Shown here one piece after another: positions 16,809-26,085 of a stretch of DNA of 57,718 bases (the stretch's first letter is position 1; every line of letters starts with the position of its first letter). Under the pieces are notes generated by a model. That model saw only the letters and a list, made by a program, of their open reading frames with translations, had not been told where the DNA came from and made no database searches. The DNA is from Chitinimonas viridis. GTDB taxonomy: Bacteria; Pseudomonadota; Gammaproteobacteria; Burkholderiales; Chitinimonadaceae. A program made the translations under genes and the position numbers. The stretch covers positions 332,164 to 389,881 of the forward strand of contig NZ_JAUFPU010000008.1 in the NCBI RefSeq assembly GCF_030409555.1, given 5' to 3'.

Positions 16809-18371
16809 TCAGTTCAGCGCGCTGGCATAGAAGGTGACCAGGTCGGCCTTGGTCCTGACGCGCGAGGCGTCATCCAGATACATCATATGACCCCCTTCGT
16901 AGTTATGAATTCGCAGGCCGGGCACATTGCCCAGGCGTGCCAGATCCAGCTCGGTCTGGTGGAAGGGCGTGGCGAGGTCGTTATAGCCATGCAGCACCAT
17001 GATCTTGAGATTGGGGTTCTGCTGCAGCGCGGCGGCCAGGTCGGGCAAGGTATCAGGCAGATCCTGGCCATCGTGCTGCCAGTTCCAGCTCTGTATGGCA
17101 TTGCTGCTGATGGCATAGCTGGTCTGGGCGGTGTACTTCAGCTGGCTGGTCAGGTAGCTGCGTATTGTGCTGGCAAACGAGCTGGTGATGAAGGTGGACG
17201 AGGGGTCGCCCTCGCTGGCCAGGGCGCTGCCCTGTGGTGCCGTGACACGGGCATCGTAGCGGCCCAGTACCGTGCCGGTAATCAGCTGGAACTGATAAGT
17301 ATTGGGGTGGAGGCTGAGATTGGCCTGCCATAGATTGGCACGCGCGCCGGTCAGGCCGACCAGTTGATCGACCAGGCTGTTGCTGGGCGGCAGGCGACTG
17401 CCCAGCCAGCTGGCGACAGCGGGGCCATAGGTGCTGGCGGCATAGCTGCGCATCTGCTGGGCGTAGGCGGCGTAGTCGGTCTGGGCCGGATTGGTTAGCC
17501 TGAAATGGGCGCCGGTATTGGCGTAGGTGGGCAAAAACCCGGTGCAGTTGGCTTCGCCAGGGCTATAGACGGCGCAATTGCTATAGTAGTTGAGTATGGG
17601 GGAGAGCAGGATCACACCGTTCATGCGGGTGCCGGCCGCTTCCAGCAGATCGGCCAGAACACTGCTGCGCACGCCGCCATAGGATTCCCCCAGGATGAAC
17701 TTGGGCGAAGCCGTACGCTGGTTGACCGCCAGGTAGCGGGTGACAAAGTCGCGGAAGGCTTCGGCGTCGGCATCCACCCCCCAGAATGTCTGGTTGGTAT
17801 GGGGCGCGATGGCCTGCGATAGCCCGGCGCCGATGGCATCGACGAATACCAGATCGCTGGTATCGAGCAGGCTCTCCTGGTTATCGACTAGCGGAAACGG
17901 TTGTGGCTGGCTGGTGGCTGGGTAGCCTACCTGCAGGCGCTTGGGGCCATAGGAGCCCAGGTGCAGCCAGACGCTGGCAGAACCCGGCCCGCCATTGTAG
18001 AAAAAGGTGACAGGCCGGGTACGCACATCCTGGTTCTTGGCGGTGTAGGCCACATAGAAGAAGGCTGCCTTGGGCTGGCTGGTCTGTGGATGGCTGGCGA
18101 TCAGGTGGCCGGCCGTTGCGGTGTAGTCGATTACCCGTCCGCCCAGGTTGAGGCTGTGGTGGGTCAGGGCGGCACCCTCATTGGCCACGCTGAGCGAGGC
18201 ATTGCCACTGCTCGAGTAAGCCAACGGGTCGCTAAAGCCCCGGTCTGCCGGGTTGCCCGGCTGGGTGGGTTGGGTAGGTGTGCTACCGCCCCCACCGCCA
18301 CCACCGCAGGCAGCCAATGCCAGGGTGATGGCCAACAGGTAGCTGTGCGTACGCTTGAGGGATACCGGCAT
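16809..18371 (-). CDS. Serine carboxypeptidase S10 family lipoprotein
   Basis: About 520 residues from the ATG at 18371; an in-frame TTG directly at the end of the upstream gene (18431) would add 20. The ATG start gives a lipoprotein signal with lipobox LALAAC (Cys22) followed by seven glycines, the same GGGGG pattern as the pullulanase. Family motifs: YNGGPGSAS (oxyanion region), catalytic Ser in GESYGG, Asp in HGYNDLATPFHQTE and His in EGGHMMYLD. The family removes C-terminal residues from peptides at acidic pH. It may share a transcript with the downstream EF-hand protein and the upstream transporter. Confidence 0.88.
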   Translation of the reverse strand: MPVSLKRTHSYLLAITLALAACGGGGGGGSTPTQPTQPGNPADRGFSDPLAYSSSGNASLSVANEGAALTHHSLNLGGRVIDYTATAGHLIASHPQTSQPKAAFFYVAYTAKNQDVRTRPVTFFYNGGPGSASVWLHLGSYGPKRLQVGYPATSQPQPFPLVDNQESLLDTSDLVFVDAIGAGLSQAIAPHTNQTFWGVDADAEAFRDFVTRYLAVNQRTASPKFILGESYGGVRSSVLADLLEAAGTRMNGVILLSPILNYYSNCAVYSPGEANCTGFLPTYANTGAHFRLTNPAQTDYAAYAQQMRSYAASTYGPAVASWLGSRLPPSNSLVDQLVGLTGARANLWQANLSLHPNTYQFQLITGTVLGRYDARVTAPQGSALASEGDPSSTFITSSFASTIRSYLTSQLKYTAQTSYAISSNAIQSWNWQHDGQDLPDTLPDLAAALQQNPNLKIMVLHGYNDLATPFHQTELDLARLGNVPGLRIHNYEGGHMMYLDDASRVRTKADLVTFYASALN

Positions 18372-18431
18372 GATGGGCAGGGTAAGGAGCTGCGATAGCT
18401 GAGTGATAGCCCGGCAGACCAGTAATATCAA

Positions 18432-19298
18432 TCAGCTCGCGGGCTTGGGCTCGGCCGGCTTGAGCTCGCTGATGATGACGGCCACCACCACCATGGCGCC
18501 ACCGATGCCTGCCTGTACGGTCAGCGATTCGCTCAGCAGCAGCCAGCCAAACAAGGCGGCAAAGACGGGCTCCAGCGCGTAGATGACGGCGGCCTTGTCG
18601 GCCGAGACATTGCGCTGCGCATAGGCCTGCAGCATCAGCATGCCGGCCGTGGCGACCAGCCCCAGATAAACCAGAGTGCCAATATGCGGCATCAGTCGTT
18701 CGGGCAGGCTGGCCAACGCCGCTCCCCCACCGCTGGCGCCACTGCCCAGCACCCACAGGCTGGCAAACAGCGCCATCAGGATGATCTGCGTGGCGGCCAG
18801 CTGGCGGGCATCATGCCGGCCAGCACGCTGCGACAGCATGATGGTGTAGAGGGCATAGGCCAGGGCGCACAGCAAGGTAGCGCTGTCGCCCAGCAGGTTG
18901 CCGCCGCCTTCCCATGACATCAGCCCTATGCCGCTGCAGGCCACAGTGGCGGCCCCCACCATCAGGATGGAGAGCCGGCCACCGAACAGCAGGCCGATAA
19001 AGGGCACCATCAGCACGTTCAGGCTGGTCAGGAAGGCACTGCGGTTGGACGAGATGTGCTCCAGCCCGTAAGCCTGCGCCACATAGGAGGTCAGCGCCAA
19101 AGCGCCCAGCAGAGCGCCATCCCGCCAGGTTTCGCGGCGTGCCTTGAACACAAACGGCAGCATGCAGACGGCGGCAATGACAAAGCGTATGGCCGATATC
19201 TCGACCCCGCTAAGGCTGCTGGAAGCCGACTTGAGCAAGGGGAAGGTGGTACCCCAGACCAGGGTGACGAGGAGCAGAAGGAGGACGCTGAAGTTCAT
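18432..19298 (-). CDS. EamA/DMT superfamily transporter
   Basis: 288 residues from the ATG at 19298, which opens directly with a membrane segment (MNFSVLLLLLVTLVWGTTF). Upstream in-frame codons exist but add a sequence unlike the family. About ten hydrophobic segments in two EamA repeats are visible; the second ends with the family-typical ALEPVFAALFGWLLLSESL near residue 240. Members export amino acids or metabolites across the inner membrane. Substrate unknown. No ribosome site stands out. Confidence 0.85.
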   Translation of the reverse strand: MNFSVLLLLLVTLVWGTTFPLLKSASSSLSGVEISAIRFVIAAVCMLPFVFKARRETWRDGALLGALALTSYVAQAYGLEHISSNRSAFLTSLNVLMVPFIGLLFGGRLSILMVGAATVACSGIGLMSWEGGGNLLGDSATLLCALAYALYTIMLSQRAGRHDARQLAATQIILMALFASLWVLGSGASGGGAALASLPERLMPHIGTLVYLGLVATAGMLMLQAYAQRNVSADKAAVIYALEPVFAALFGWLLLSESLTVQAGIGGAMVVVAVIISELKPAEPKPAS

Positions 19299-19486
19299 GG
19301 GAGCGGCAATGACGGGGCGAGGAAGGCAGCATTCTAGGGCCTGGAGGCCACTTGCAGAAACCGCGTGATGCCGCACCCGCTCTGAACGTGGCGCTGGGCT
19401 GGGTAAACGGTGCTTGATAGCCAACTGGCGGCAAGCTCGCTGCTGGCTCTAGAATGTGTTTTTGTTGCATTGCCGCGAAAACTGCC

Positions 19487-20572
19487 ATGTCATTAACGCC
19501 TGCCATCCATATACAACACTCCGCGCCCCTGGTTTGGCGGGCGGGGCATCGTGCGCTGCAGCATATCCGGCAGCGTGGCCTGGCGCCGGCCGATATCGGC
19601 CTGTTGCCCGGTGCCGCGGGCGGGCCGAAGGCGTTGGCGCTGACCGGGCTGGATCAGGCCTTGTTCGGTGACTGGCTAGCGCGCAGTCCACGCCAGCGGC
19701 AACTGATAGGCAGCTCCATCGGCGCCTGGCGTTTTGTCTGTGCCATGCAGGACGACCCGGCACGTGCACTGGGGAGGCTGGCGGAGCGCTATACCGAGGA
19801 AACCTATGCCAAGGGCGTGACGGCCAGCCAGGTGGGCACCGCCTTGCGGTGCATGTTGGCGGATTTGTTCCAGGGCGATCCGGCCAGCCTGCTGCATCAC
19901 CCCAGCTACAGCCTGACGTTGACGACGGTGAAAGCCCGGGGGCTGTTGGCCTCCGAGCATGGGCCTACCCAGTTGGCCGGGGTGCTGGCGGTGGCCACCG
20001 CCAATCTGTTGTCGCGCAAGCTGTATGCCAAAGGCTGGGATCGCGTCTGGTTTGCCGACCCCCGCCATCCGGCACCCCCATTGGCGGGGGATTTTCCCAC
20101 CCATATCGCGCCACTCAAGGCCGATAATCTGCTGGATGCGCTGCATGCCACGGCAGCCATCCCCTTGGTGGTTGCGGGGGTGAACAACCCCAACCACGCA
20201 CCCGCAGGCCGCTATCGTGATGGCGGCTTGATCGACTACCACCTGGACCTGCCCTATACCCAGCTCAGTGATCTGGTGCTCTATCCACACTTTTACCCGC
20301 ACATCGTGCCGGGATGGTTCGACAAGAACCTGCCCTGGCGCCGGCCGTTGCCACAGCGACTGGAAAATGTCGTGCTGGTTGCCCCCTCGCCAGACTGGGT
20401 GGCAAGGCTGCCACACGGCAAGATTCCCGACCGTAACGACTTTCGCGACTTCGACGACAGTACACGGCAAAAATACTGGCGCCAGGTCAGGGCCGAAACG
20501 GCGCGCCTGGGTGATGCCTTTCTGGCCGAAGTGGAGCGTGAGGACCTGGTGAGCCGAGTGGTGCCGTTCTAG
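19487..20572 (+). CDS. Patatin-like phospholipase family protein
   Basis: 361 residues from the ATG at 19487. Patatin features: glycine-rich oxyanion loop LLPGAAGGPKAL (about 39-50), nucleophile elbow GSSIG (Ser77), and the catalytic Asp in RDGGLIDYH near residue 246. No signal peptide, so a cytoplasmic lipid acyl hydrolase is likely. It is divergent from the EamA gene and stands alone. Substrate not predictable. Confidence 0.83.
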   Translation: MSLTPAIHIQHSAPLVWRAGHRALQHIRQRGLAPADIGLLPGAAGGPKALALTGLDQALFGDWLARSPRQRQLIGSSIGAWRFVCAMQDDPARALGRLAERYTEETYAKGVTASQVGTALRCMLADLFQGDPASLLHHPSYSLTLTTVKARGLLASEHGPTQLAGVLAVATANLLSRKLYAKGWDRVWFADPRHPAPPLAGDFPTHIAPLKADNLLDALHATAAIPLVVAGVNNPNHAPAGRYRDGGLIDYHLDLPYTQLSDLVLYPHFYPHIVPGWFDKNLPWRRPLPQRLENVVLVAPSPDWVARLPHGKIPDRNDFRDFDDSTRQKYWRQVRAETARLGDAFLAEVEREDLVSRVVPF

Positions 20573-20601
20573 TTGCCACCACCCGGCCACAACCAGGCCT
20601 G

Positions 20602-21363
20602 TCAGCTGCAGAGCGTGCCTACGCCCTTGAGCGCCAGCTTGAAATACTGCAGCGAGTAACGATTGCGCTTGGCATCGGCACACCAGTTGGTATTGGGCGT
20701 GCTGCGGTATTCGGCAATGAATATGGGTTTGCCCATGGCAATAAAGGTCTGGTAGACGCCGCACTCGCGGTACTTGTAGCAGCTTTCGTTGATCGCAAAA
20801 TCAAACTTGCCCACCAGGTCGGGCGCCAGTTCCACCGTGTTCTTCAGCCCGATCAGCAGGCCCTTGGCGTGGGCCGTATCAGCCAGGAAGCGGTTGTAGT
20901 CGAGCTGGTGCGCAGCGGTCAGTGGCAGGCCGGTATCGTTGCTGTAGCCGTCCACATTGTCGGGGTCCACCCCATCACAACCCTTCTGCTTGGCCAGATC
21001 CATGCGCTTTCCCATGATGCTGCGCACGGTGGCATTGCGTATATCCAGCCAGTTCTCGCCTTCCCAGCCATCCAGCGGTTTGCCCAGGGCAGCCTGGGGG
21101 AACTGGTTGGCATCGGGCCGCCAGTTTTCGTAGCTGCCGGCACTGAAATAGCAGATGACGGTACGGCCCTGGCTCTTCAGCTGGGCGATGGTGGTGGCAG
21201 GCATATCAAACAGGTCGATGTCGTACAACTGGCGGTTCGGCTTTTGCAGGGTGCCTTGCAGTTGCAAGTGCCAGCTCATGCCTACCGTCAGGCCCGCCGC
21301 CGTGCCGGCTTGGCTGGCAATCAACAGGGTGATGAGTGCAAGGCGTGGCAGCTTGGAGGACAT
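20602..21363 (-). CDS. GH114 family protein, endo-alpha-1,4-polygalactosaminidase-like, secreted
   Basis: 253 residues with a signal peptide (about 1-22). The GH114 pattern is clear: MSWHLQLQG, YDIDLFD, VICYFSAGSYENWRPD, the acidic GCDGVDPDNVDGY segment, GLKN and a conserved INESC. The family cleaves galactosamine-containing polymers such as Pel-type exopolysaccharides. AGGAG lies 7 bp before the ATG. Single gene, convergent with the patatin gene. It may act in biofilm matrix remodelling, an inference from the family. Confidence 0.87.
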   Translation of the reverse strand: MSSKLPRLALITLLIASQAGTAAGLTVGMSWHLQLQGTLQKPNRQLYDIDLFDMPATTIAQLKSQGRTVICYFSAGSYENWRPDANQFPQAALGKPLDGWEGENWLDIRNATVRSIMGKRMDLAKQKGCDGVDPDNVDGYSNDTGLPLTAAHQLDYNRFLADTAHAKGLLIGLKNTVELAPDLVGKFDFAINESCYKYRECGVYQTFIAMGKPIFIAEYRSTPNTNWCADAKRNRYSLQYFKLALKGVGTLCS

Positions 21364-21621
21364 GGCGGACTCCTGAAGGGTTATCGGTTTGGTGGCGACA
21401 AAACCAAGGCTAGGCTATTGATTTGTTAATGGCAATATAACGAAATACTAATTTTAAGTTTGACCGATAAGCGGCAGTTGAACCGTGCTGCCCAAGGTGA
21501 TGCCTTGCCAGGGCAAGGCGTGCGCAAAGCCTTGGCAGCAGGGCTGCGTGCCGGGCAAGCGTTGTGCAGGAAGCGTTGTGGTGCTGGATATATTCGGGAA
21601 TATTCACCCAGGGGTGCGACA

Positions 21622-22158
21622 ATGGCGCCGCCTTCCTGCCGCCATTGCTTAGCCTTTGTGAATAGCCCTATTCCCACGCCCGGTACGGTCACCCATATCG
21701 CCAGCACCTCGTCAGAGACGCTGGTGGCTGCACGTTTGCCTGGCTTGCCCGATGTGCTGGGAGCGCTGGAGCGCGGGACGCTGGCACCCCATGCGTTCGA
21801 CCATAGGGCCCATGTATTTGCAGCCTGGGCCGCCATGCGCCAATACGGCCTGGAAGAGGGGGCGACACGGTTTCGCCATGCCTTGCGTTGTTATTGCGGC
21901 CACCTCAAGGCCGATGACAAGTACCACGTCACCATCACCGAGGCGCTGTTGAAGCTGATCGCCCTGTACCTGCCCGACGATGCCGGGCAGCACCTGCGCT
22001 GGCAGCAACAATGGCGACGGTTTGAACGGCGTGCGGCCGGGCTGATGCTGAGCAGCCGCGATGCCTTGAGCCATCACTACAGCGAAGGCCTGCTGGCGCA
22101 GGAGTCATCGCGGCAGGCATTCATCGCGCCCGATCGTCTACCGCTGGCCGCGAGATAA
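21622..22158 (+). CDS. Conserved hypothetical protein
   Basis: About 178 residues from the ATG at 21622, which has AGGGG upstream; the frame stays open to 21460 and the true start is uncertain. The recognisable part is residues about 40-110: LERGTLAPHAFDHRAHVFAA, then YGLEEGATRFRHALRCYCGH and KYHVTITEALLKL. This resembles a small uncharacterised bacterial domain with conserved histidines (FDHRAHV, YHVTITEA). No signal peptide or membrane segment. Function not known; conserved His residues leave metal binding open. Confidence 0.6.
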   Translation: MAPPSCRHCLAFVNSPIPTPGTVTHIASTSSETLVAARLPGLPDVLGALERGTLAPHAFDHRAHVFAAWAAMRQYGLEEGATRFRHALRCYCGHLKADDKYHVTITEALLKLIALYLPDDAGQHLRWQQQWRRFERRAAGLMLSSRDALSHHYSEGLLAQESSRQAFIAPDRLPLAAR

Positions 22159-22182
22159 GCCACGCCACGCAAGGTGTGGCAG

Positions 22183-22953
22183 CTACATGGTTTTGAACAG
22201 GGCCATGAAGGGCTGGCTGATGCTCAGCAATTCGGGACGTTGCTTCAGTTTGAGTGCGCCCTTGCCGCTGTCGTCCCGGCTGATGGAGGCAATGGCCTTG
22301 AGATTGACGATGGTGGCACGATGAATCTGCTTGAACAGATTGGTATCCAGCAAGGGCAGCAACTCCTTTAACGGCTTGCGTAGCAAGGCTTCACCTTCGG
22401 CTGTCATGACCACCGTGTATTTATTGTCAGACTGAAAATAGACCACGTCTTCCACCAGTATCAGCCGCGTCTCCTTGCCGGCGCTGGCCGTCAGCCACAC
22501 CAGCGGGGCTGGCTCTGGCGTGATGAGCTTGCGCTGGTTGAGCTGGCCCAACAACTGCACCAGGGTGGCGTGGTCTATGGCACCGGCGGCTGCGCGGGTC
22601 TGCAGCCTGTGCATGGTGCTGGCCAGCCGCTCCCGGCTCACCGGCTTGAGCAGGTAGTCCACGGCGCCGCGCTCAAAGGCATCGATGGCGTATTGGTCGT
22701 AGGCGGTAATGAATACCACCTGGGTCGCCGGGCTGACCTCGGCGGCCGCAGCGGCTACCTCCAGCCCGGTCAGGCCAGGCATGCGGATATCCAGCAGGGC
22801 GACGTCGGGCAGCAAGGTGCTGATGGCTTCCAGCGCTTCGCCACCTTCTTCGCATAGGGCGACGATTTGTGCCGAGGGCCAGGTCTCGCTCAGCAGCACT
22901 TGCAGTGCCTGGCGCAGCAGGGGCTCGTCTTCGGCAATCACACACCTAAGCAT
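22183..22953 (-). CDS. LytTR-family response regulator
   Basis: 256 residues: receiver domain with phosphorylation site Asp55 (LLDIRMPG) and switch residues FITAYDQYAIDAF and LLKPV, then a LytTR DNA-binding domain (about 150-250, VWLTASAGKETRLILVEDVVYFQSD, FKQIHRATIVNL). The ATG at 22953 overlaps the end of the sensor kinase gene by 8 bp, so the two are coupled. LytTR regulators bind short direct repeats, often controlling surface polymers or virulence-type functions. Target genes not identified. Confidence 0.93.
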   Translation of the reverse strand: MLRCVIAEDEPLLRQALQVLLSETWPSAQIVALCEEGGEALEAISTLLPDVALLDIRMPGLTGLEVAAAAAEVSPATQVVFITAYDQYAIDAFERGAVDYLLKPVSRERLASTMHRLQTRAAAGAIDHATLVQLLGQLNQRKLITPEPAPLVWLTASAGKETRLILVEDVVYFQSDNKYTVVMTAEGEALLRKPLKELLPLLDTNLFKQIHRATIVNLKAIASISRDDSGKGALKLKQRPELLSISQPFMALFKTM

Positions 22954-24217
22954 GTTGCTGCTCCTGCAAGGCCAGGGTGGGCAGGCTGCTGCCGGGCAGG
23001 GTGAGGGTGGCAGCCACACCCTGCGGGAAGTTGGCGACGATGGTAAACGAGGCGAGATTGCCATAGGCCAGGCGCAGGCGCTCGCGCAGGTTCTTCAAGC
23101 CTATGCCGGTGCCGCTGCTCTCTGCATTGAAGCCCTGACCATCATCTGCCACCGTCAATGTGATCTGACCGGCGCTGGCGCGGGCCAGTATCCAGATGGT
23201 GCCACCGCCGGGCTTGGGTTCCAGACCATGCTTGATGGCATTCTCCACCAGGGTTTGCAGCATCATGCTGGGCAGGGGGAGCGCCAGCAGTGAGTTGGGC
23301 ACCTCGATCTGCAGCTTCAGCCTGTCGCCCATGCGTATGCGCAGGATATCGAGGTAGGCACGGGCCCGTTCCAGCTCGTTGCCCAGGCCGGCAAAGGCGT
23401 GGTCGGTGCTGGGGAGGGAGCGGCGCAGATACACGATCAGATTGCCCAGCATCTCGTCTGCCAAGGCCGGATTGCTGCGGGTCAGGTACTGGGCGCTGGT
23501 CAGGGTGTTGTAGAGAAAATGCGGCTCCACCTGCGCCTGCAACAAGCTGAGCCTGGCAAGGGTGAGCTCCTTTTCGGCCTCGCTCTGGCGTGCCTGCTCC
23601 TGCTCAAGCTGGCGGAGCGTGGTTACCCGGCGGCGGATGGCGCGGGCGATGGCTTCGGCATTCTCCAGATTGGTGGCATCGTCCATCTTGAACCAGTCAC
23701 CCCAGGCACCGCCTTCCGGCTCGCAGATCAGCGTCACACTGCCTGTGCCTTCGCCCGGCATCACAGTGGCCAATATCTGGTTGCGGCCGGTGCGGAACAT
23801 GCCGAACAGGATGCGGCCAGGCAGGCCCTTGCCATAGGGGTCGATACGCTGCACCTTGGCCCGTACCTGCAGGCTGTCAGCGGTGCTCTCGATTTCCTCG
23901 ACCCGTGGTAATTCCCGGATCGCTGCATCGACCAGTTCGAAGGCCTCGCTGGCTGGCAGGGGGATCTCGATCTGTCGCCGTTGCCGATTGGACAGCGTGC
24001 TGCCATCAAGCCTGCCTGCAATTAGCCGTACCCGGCGCTTGTGCGAGGCGGCGCTGATCACAAGGCAGCTCATCACCAGGCCGATGGCTAGCACCCAGAC
24101 CCAGTGTGGGTCGCCATGGCCGGGTGGCGCTATGGTGCTCCAGAGCACAATGACAACCCAGAAAATGGCACCCCAGGTGAGGAGCAGGCGAAAGGTGAAT
24201 AGCAGGCTGCTGAGCAT
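22946..24217 (-). CDS. LytS/AlgZ-type sensor histidine kinase
   Basis: 423 residues from the ATG at 24217; upstream codons in frame give implausible sequence. Two membrane segments (about 8-26 and 38-56) are followed by about 120 residues (80-200) that match no kinase linker I know: IPLPASEAFELVDAAIREL and a strand-rich part ending GGAWGDWFKMDD. A helical linker leads to the His_kinase domain with phosphoacceptor His233 (VEPHFLYNTL), N-box LVENAIKHGLEP and G-box DDGQGF, GTGIGLKNLRERL. It pairs with the overlapping LytTR regulator. The stimulus is unknown. Confidence 0.9.
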   Translation of the reverse strand: MLSSLLFTFRLLLTWGAIFWVVIVLWSTIAPPGHGDPHWVWVLAIGLVMSCLVISAASHKRRVRLIAGRLDGSTLSNRQRRQIEIPLPASEAFELVDAAIRELPRVEEIESTADSLQVRAKVQRIDPYGKGLPGRILFGMFRTGRNQILATVMPGEGTGSVTLICEPEGGAWGDWFKMDDATNLENAEAIARAIRRRVTTLRQLEQEQARQSEAEKELTLARLSLLQAQVEPHFLYNTLTSAQYLTRSNPALADEMLGNLIVYLRRSLPSTDHAFAGLGNELERARAYLDILRIRMGDRLKLQIEVPNSLLALPLPSMMLQTLVENAIKHGLEPKPGGGTIWILARASAGQITLTVADDGQGFNAESSGTGIGLKNLRERLRLAYGNLASFTIVANFPQGVAATLTLPGSSLPTLALQEQQHA

Positions 24218-24362
24218 GATGGCGTGTCCGTCGTGGCAGGAATGGTGTGCAGCATAGCGGGCAAGTGGCGCCGCCGTGTTGGCCTTGGGACGAAACCCGG
24301 CCGGTAGGGACGGAAGGGCAGGCTGGTGGTGCGAAACCGGGCACCGATAGCCCGGCGACCGC

Positions 24363-24950
24363 TCACAACCCTCGGCGCTCGGCCTGAACGTAGCCGATAA
24401 GCTGGGGGAAGAAAACATCGAAACCCCGCGCCAGCGCCACTTCATGCGATTGCAGGTCACCCAGGCAATCGACCAGGCGGTCACCATTGCGGGAAAGCCG
24501 CGTGGCGATACGGCGTATGGCATGGTCCACGCTTTCGCGCTGGCGATAGGCGCCCAGCCAGTCATGCGCCATCATGTGCGGGGCGATCTCTGCCAGCCGC
24601 TCAGGCCACTGGTCTTGCCTGGACTGCAGGGCGGCATAGAAGCGCTGGTTGAACTGATCCAGCGGCGTATCGCTGTAGCGCGACCACTGGCGAGCCAGCA
24701 GATGGTCGTAATAGACATCGAGCAAAATACCGGCGTAGCGGCGCCGACCATCTGGGAAACACTGCCTGGCAGCCAGCACTGCAGCATGGCTGTCGGTATA
24801 GCGGTCTATTTTGCGATGCAGGCGGATTTCCGCCTGCAGCGTGGGGCTGTAATGATCGAGCTTGTCCGAGCCGACAAAATCCCCCAGCAAGGCGCCGACC
24901 ATGGCTTCGTCGTCGTGCTGGGCAAGGTAGATATGGGCGAGGTAGTTCAT
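24363..24950 (-). CDS. acpH: Acyl carrier protein phosphodiesterase
   Basis: 195 residues. AcpH releases 4'-phosphopantetheine from holo-ACP in fatty acid metabolism. The N terminus MNYLAHIYLA, LGDFVGSDK, HRKIDRYTDSH and ILLDVYYDHLLARQW are family features with the HD-like metal residues (His and Asp of HRKIDRYTDSH, Asp-His of YYDH). A truncated second copy of its 5' end plus about 50 bp of leader lies at 33105-33335. Single gene. Confidence 0.92.
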   Translation of the reverse strand: MNYLAHIYLAQHDDEAMVGALLGDFVGSDKLDHYSPTLQAEIRLHRKIDRYTDSHAAVLAARQCFPDGRRRYAGILLDVYYDHLLARQWSRYSDTPLDQFNQRFYAALQSRQDQWPERLAEIAPHMMAHDWLGAYRQRESVDHAIRRIATRLSRNGDRLVDCLGDLQSHEVALARGFDVFFPQLIGYVQAERRGL

Positions 24951-25081
24951 GGCACCCAGTGTACCCGCCCGGTGCAGCGCCGTGTACGGCACTGGCCGTG
25001 CCCTCGCTCCGCCTGTCTTGGGCATGGTGAGCAGTGACAGCAAAGTCAGGAGGGGGCGTCTGCAGCGGAGTCTTTCATGTA

Positions 25082-25564
25082 TTACAGACCCAGTTGGCTC
25101 AGCCCTGGGTGATCTTCCGGCCGTTTGCCTATCGGCCAGTGAAACAGCCGCTCGGTTTCAGCGATGGTCAAGTCGTTGATGCTGGCGTGGCGCACTGCCA
25201 TCAGCCCTTGTGCATCGAATTCCCAGTTCTCATTACCATAAGAGCGGTACCACTGACCTGTGTCGTCATGCCATTCGTAGGCAAAACGTACGGCGATTTG
25301 GTTGCCGGTATAGGCCCATAGCTCCTTGATTAGTCGGTAGTTGTGTTCGCGCTGCCATTTTCGGTGCAGGAAGGCTGCAATTTCTTCCCTGCCGTTCAGG
25401 AACTCGTTGCGATTGCGCCAACGGCTGTCTGCTGTATAAGCCAGCGCAACCTTGGCAGGATTACGCCCGTTCCAGCCGTCTTCAGCTGCCCTGACTTTGG
25501 CTAGTGCGCTGTCGCGGTCGAAAGGTGGCAGGGGCGGGCGGCTAGTGATCTGTTGGTCTGTCAT
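25082..25564 (-). CDS. DUF1348 nuclear transport factor 2-like protein
   Basis: 160 residues, NTF2/SnoaL-like fold. Strongly matches the DUF1348 family: [56 protein letters not shown] and [12 protein letters not shown]. Members are small cytoplasmic proteins of uncertain activity, often near redox or detoxification genes. Here it is followed on the same strand by glutaredoxin only after a repeat element. Function unknown. Confidence 0.85.
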   Translation of the reverse strand: MTDQQITSRPPLPPFDRDSALAKVRAAEDGWNGRNPAKVALAYTADSRWRNRNEFLNGREEIAAFLHRKWQREHNYRLIKELWAYTGNQIAVRFAYEWHDDTGQWYRSYGNENWEFDAQGLMAVRHASINDLTIAETERLFHWPIGKRPEDHPGLSQLGL

Positions 25565-25621
25565 GATGGTTTACCGTATTTTGGGGTGGTTTGCTGCAAC
25601 TGGTCGGCTGCTATGCATGGA

Positions 25622-25670
25622 GAGCCGGTTCAATGCTTTTCGACGAGGCGAGAAGACGTTGAACAGGCTC
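25622..25670. repeat. 49-bp palindromic intergenic element, copy 1
   Basis: GAGCCGGTTCAATG (25622-25635) and CGTTGAACAGGCTC (25657-25670) are inverted ends, with an inner stem CTTTTCG/CGAGAAG. The same ends occur at 48910-48958 (also 49 bp) and at 53557-53727. Its right edge provides the stop codon of grxC. Confidence 0.8.
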
Positions 25671-25926
25671 ATAGACCTAGCAGAGGATCGAGAGCGCCGC
25701 CCTGATCAAGTCGAACCAAGTCATCAAACCCACCTATGTGCTCGCCGTTGATAAAGATTTGCGGCACTGTGCGCCGGCCGCTGCGGGCGATCATTTCGTC
25801 ACGCAAGGTGGCCGACTGTTCAATGTTGACCTTGTTTATGGCGGTGATGCCCTTACGGCCCAACAAACGTTCAGCCTGTACGCAATAGGGGCAGGTGGAG
25901 GTGTGGAACAGAGTGATGTCGGTCAT
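25669..25926 (-). CDS. grxC: Glutaredoxin 3
   Basis: 85 residues, a glutathione-dependent thiol-disulfide oxidoreductase of the cytoplasm. Redox motif CPYC (residues 12-15), cis-Pro segment TVPQIF and GGFDDL are all present; length is typical. AAAGGAAG lies before the ATG. The TGA stop (25669-25671) spans the edge of the 49-bp repeat element, so the last codon context comes from the repeat and the C terminus may have been altered by its insertion. Confidence 0.95.
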   Translation of the reverse strand: MTDITLFHTSTCPYCVQAERLLGRKGITAINKVNIEQSATLRDEMIARSGRRTVPQIFINGEHIGGFDDLVRLDQGGALDPLLGL

Positions 25927-26085
25927 GGCGCTTCCTTTGGTTGTGGGTGATCGAATAGCGAACAGGCACCACTTTGACCGTGTTGCAGGAAGAGTAGAAT
26001 CCTCTCTGTGGGGAAATGATTGTTACGACAGGTGGAATAATTGGGCTTTGTTTGTATGCCTGGGGCCGCCGCCGTGACCGGCACT

